Of a DNA stretch of 64,000 bases, positions 62,990 to 64,000 are shown piece after piece (positions within the stretch are counted from its first letter, which is position 1; every line of letters starts with the position of its first letter). A program made the translations under genes and the position numbers. This stretch comes from Sycobia sp. Sy_11 (Eukaryota; Arthropoda; Insecta; Hymenoptera; Epichrysomallidae): NCBI GenBank assembly GCA_018907035.1, contig JACCIC010000143.1:62001-126000 (forward strand). Reading direction: 5' to 3'. The notes beneath the pieces were generated by a model. The model did no database searches. It was given only the letters and a program-made list of their open reading frames with translations, and was not told where the DNA came from.

Positions 62990-64000
62990 TAGTACAGAAA
63001 AAATGAATTTTATAACAGAAAAAATGAAAAGATTTGAAATTGCTAACTTAATAAATGCGAATAATAAAATTATTCCAAACCCAGTGGAAATAGCTAAAAA
63101 ATTCGCTAATGTACTTGAATCTAATTCAAGTAACACCTGCAGTATCAATTTTCGTCTCGATTTTAATATATTCCAATCAGGAACAAAAATTTGAAAAACT
63201 AATGTTTTGGATAACTTTAATTTTCAATCATTCAATATGGAAATATCAGAAAGAAAAATATTACATGCTTTAAAATAAACAAAAAATTCGAGCCCCGTAC
63301 CTAACAAAACTCCTAACAAATGGAATTCTACATTTTGCTAAAATAATGAGTATTATAAGGAAACAGAATGCCTTCCCGAATAAGTAAAGCGAAGCTATGA
63401 TAAACCTACTCTTTCAATCAGATATAAGAACCAGAATAAATTGATAAATTACAAACTGATCGCATCAACATGCAACATGTGCAAATTAATAGAAACGTTA
63501 TAGAGATTAAAAGTCCATTTTTATTAGTCCAATCTTATTAGTCCTCTACAAAGCCGGTACAGAAAAATAAATCTGTTACTGATCACCTTGGCTATTTAGA
63601 GTCTGACATATTAGATGGCTTCAAATAAAACTCTAAATAAAATCCTAGTAAATATGGTTATCGAAAAGGCCTAAAATATAATAAAAAATAAAACATAAAA
63701 ATGTTTGAAATATGAAAAATATGAAAGTCGACAATAAATGGAATTTGATCAATGAAAATTAATACAATAAATGCAGTTTTATAAGGATCAGTCCTAAGAT
63801 TAATTATTTTTAATTTCGTTGTAAACAATATAATTGATATATTGCAGTCAAGAAATCATTGTTTGCAAAAAATCTCGTTATCTTCTACAGCGATAAAAAC
63901 ATAAAAATGACTAGAGATTAAATAAAAAAACTCTATTACAATATTAGAGAAATAAGATTTTCTGATAATCTAACACATCTGCATTCATAATTCTTTTTAA
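62990..64000 (+). pseudogene. Jockey-like LINE reverse transcriptase remnant
   Basis: A 63-codon frame from 63003 reads like the segment before the RT domain of Jockey-type ORF2 proteins (VEIAKKFANVLESNSSN). In the same frame, after a stop at 63192, come FNMEISERKILHALK, then NSSPVPNKTPNKWN (family form NSSPGxDxIxN). Further on, still in frame 0, comes NKLINYKLIASTCNMCKLIE, the YRPIxLxSxxxKxxE motif. In another frame at about 63,785-63,850, GSVLRLIIFNFVVNNI corresponds to the GSVLSPLLFxxxINDI motif. Motif order and spacing fit a non-LTR retrotransposon RT on the + strand. Many stops and at least one frameshift make it inactive. The catalytic YADD region should fall at or beyond the right edge. 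The 5' end is not defined. Confidence 0.75.

Overview
The window is eukaryotic nuclear DNA, most likely from an insect and plausibly a hymenopteran. The background is very AT-rich and gene-poor. It is interrupted about every 2-4 kb by short CpG-rich islands and is loaded with long (GT)n, (GA)n and (AT)n microsatellites. It also holds decayed insect-type retroelements and one spliced exon with consensus splice sites. No bacterial, plasmid, phage, CRISPR or organellar feature is visible. The organism call is an inference from composition and element types; no diagnostic host gene is long enough to fix it. || Layout: 1-15.6 kb is AT-rich non-coding DNA with GC islands near 0, 4.4-4.8, 7.6-8.2, 10.8-11.1 and 13.8-14.3 kb, a 186-bp compound microsatellite (8.9-9.1 kb) and the first copy of a 245-bp foldback element (6.7 kb). 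15.8-18.96 kb is a degraded Ty3/gypsy-type LTR retrotransposon. It keeps a primer-binding site matching tRNA-Trp, a gag remnant and the RT-thumb/RNase H/integrase half of pol, but has lost the middle of the element and its 3' end. The second foldback copy lies 1 kb downstream (19.96-20.2 kb). 20.2-33.5 kb is mostly AT-rich with islands at 21.7, 23.6-24.3, 30.6-31.0 and 31.9-33.2 kb. A tRNA-derived SINE with a 15-bp target-site duplication sits at 33.5-33.75 kb, followed by an unusual nested inverted repeat at 33.9 kb. || 34-57.7 kb is again AT-rich with islands and microsatellites and no recognisable gene. At 57,766-57,871 (+) there is one convincing protein-coding exon: 35 codons encoding what looks like the second transmembrane helix of a family-B/adhesion or methuselah-like seven-transmembrane receptor, flanked by good splice sites. 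Its neighbouring exons are not recognisable in the window, so much of the right-hand part may be intron of that gene. Two stacked inverted-repeat structures lie at 61.2-61.5 kb. The last kilobase (63.0-64.0 kb) is the decayed reverse transcriptase of a Jockey-like non-LTR retrotransposon that runs off the right edge. || Overall the window documents host non-coding DNA colonised by four classes of mobile element (LTR, LINE, SINE, MITE), all of them inactive copies by inspection. Most open frames over 60 codons are chance products of microsatellites or CpG islands.
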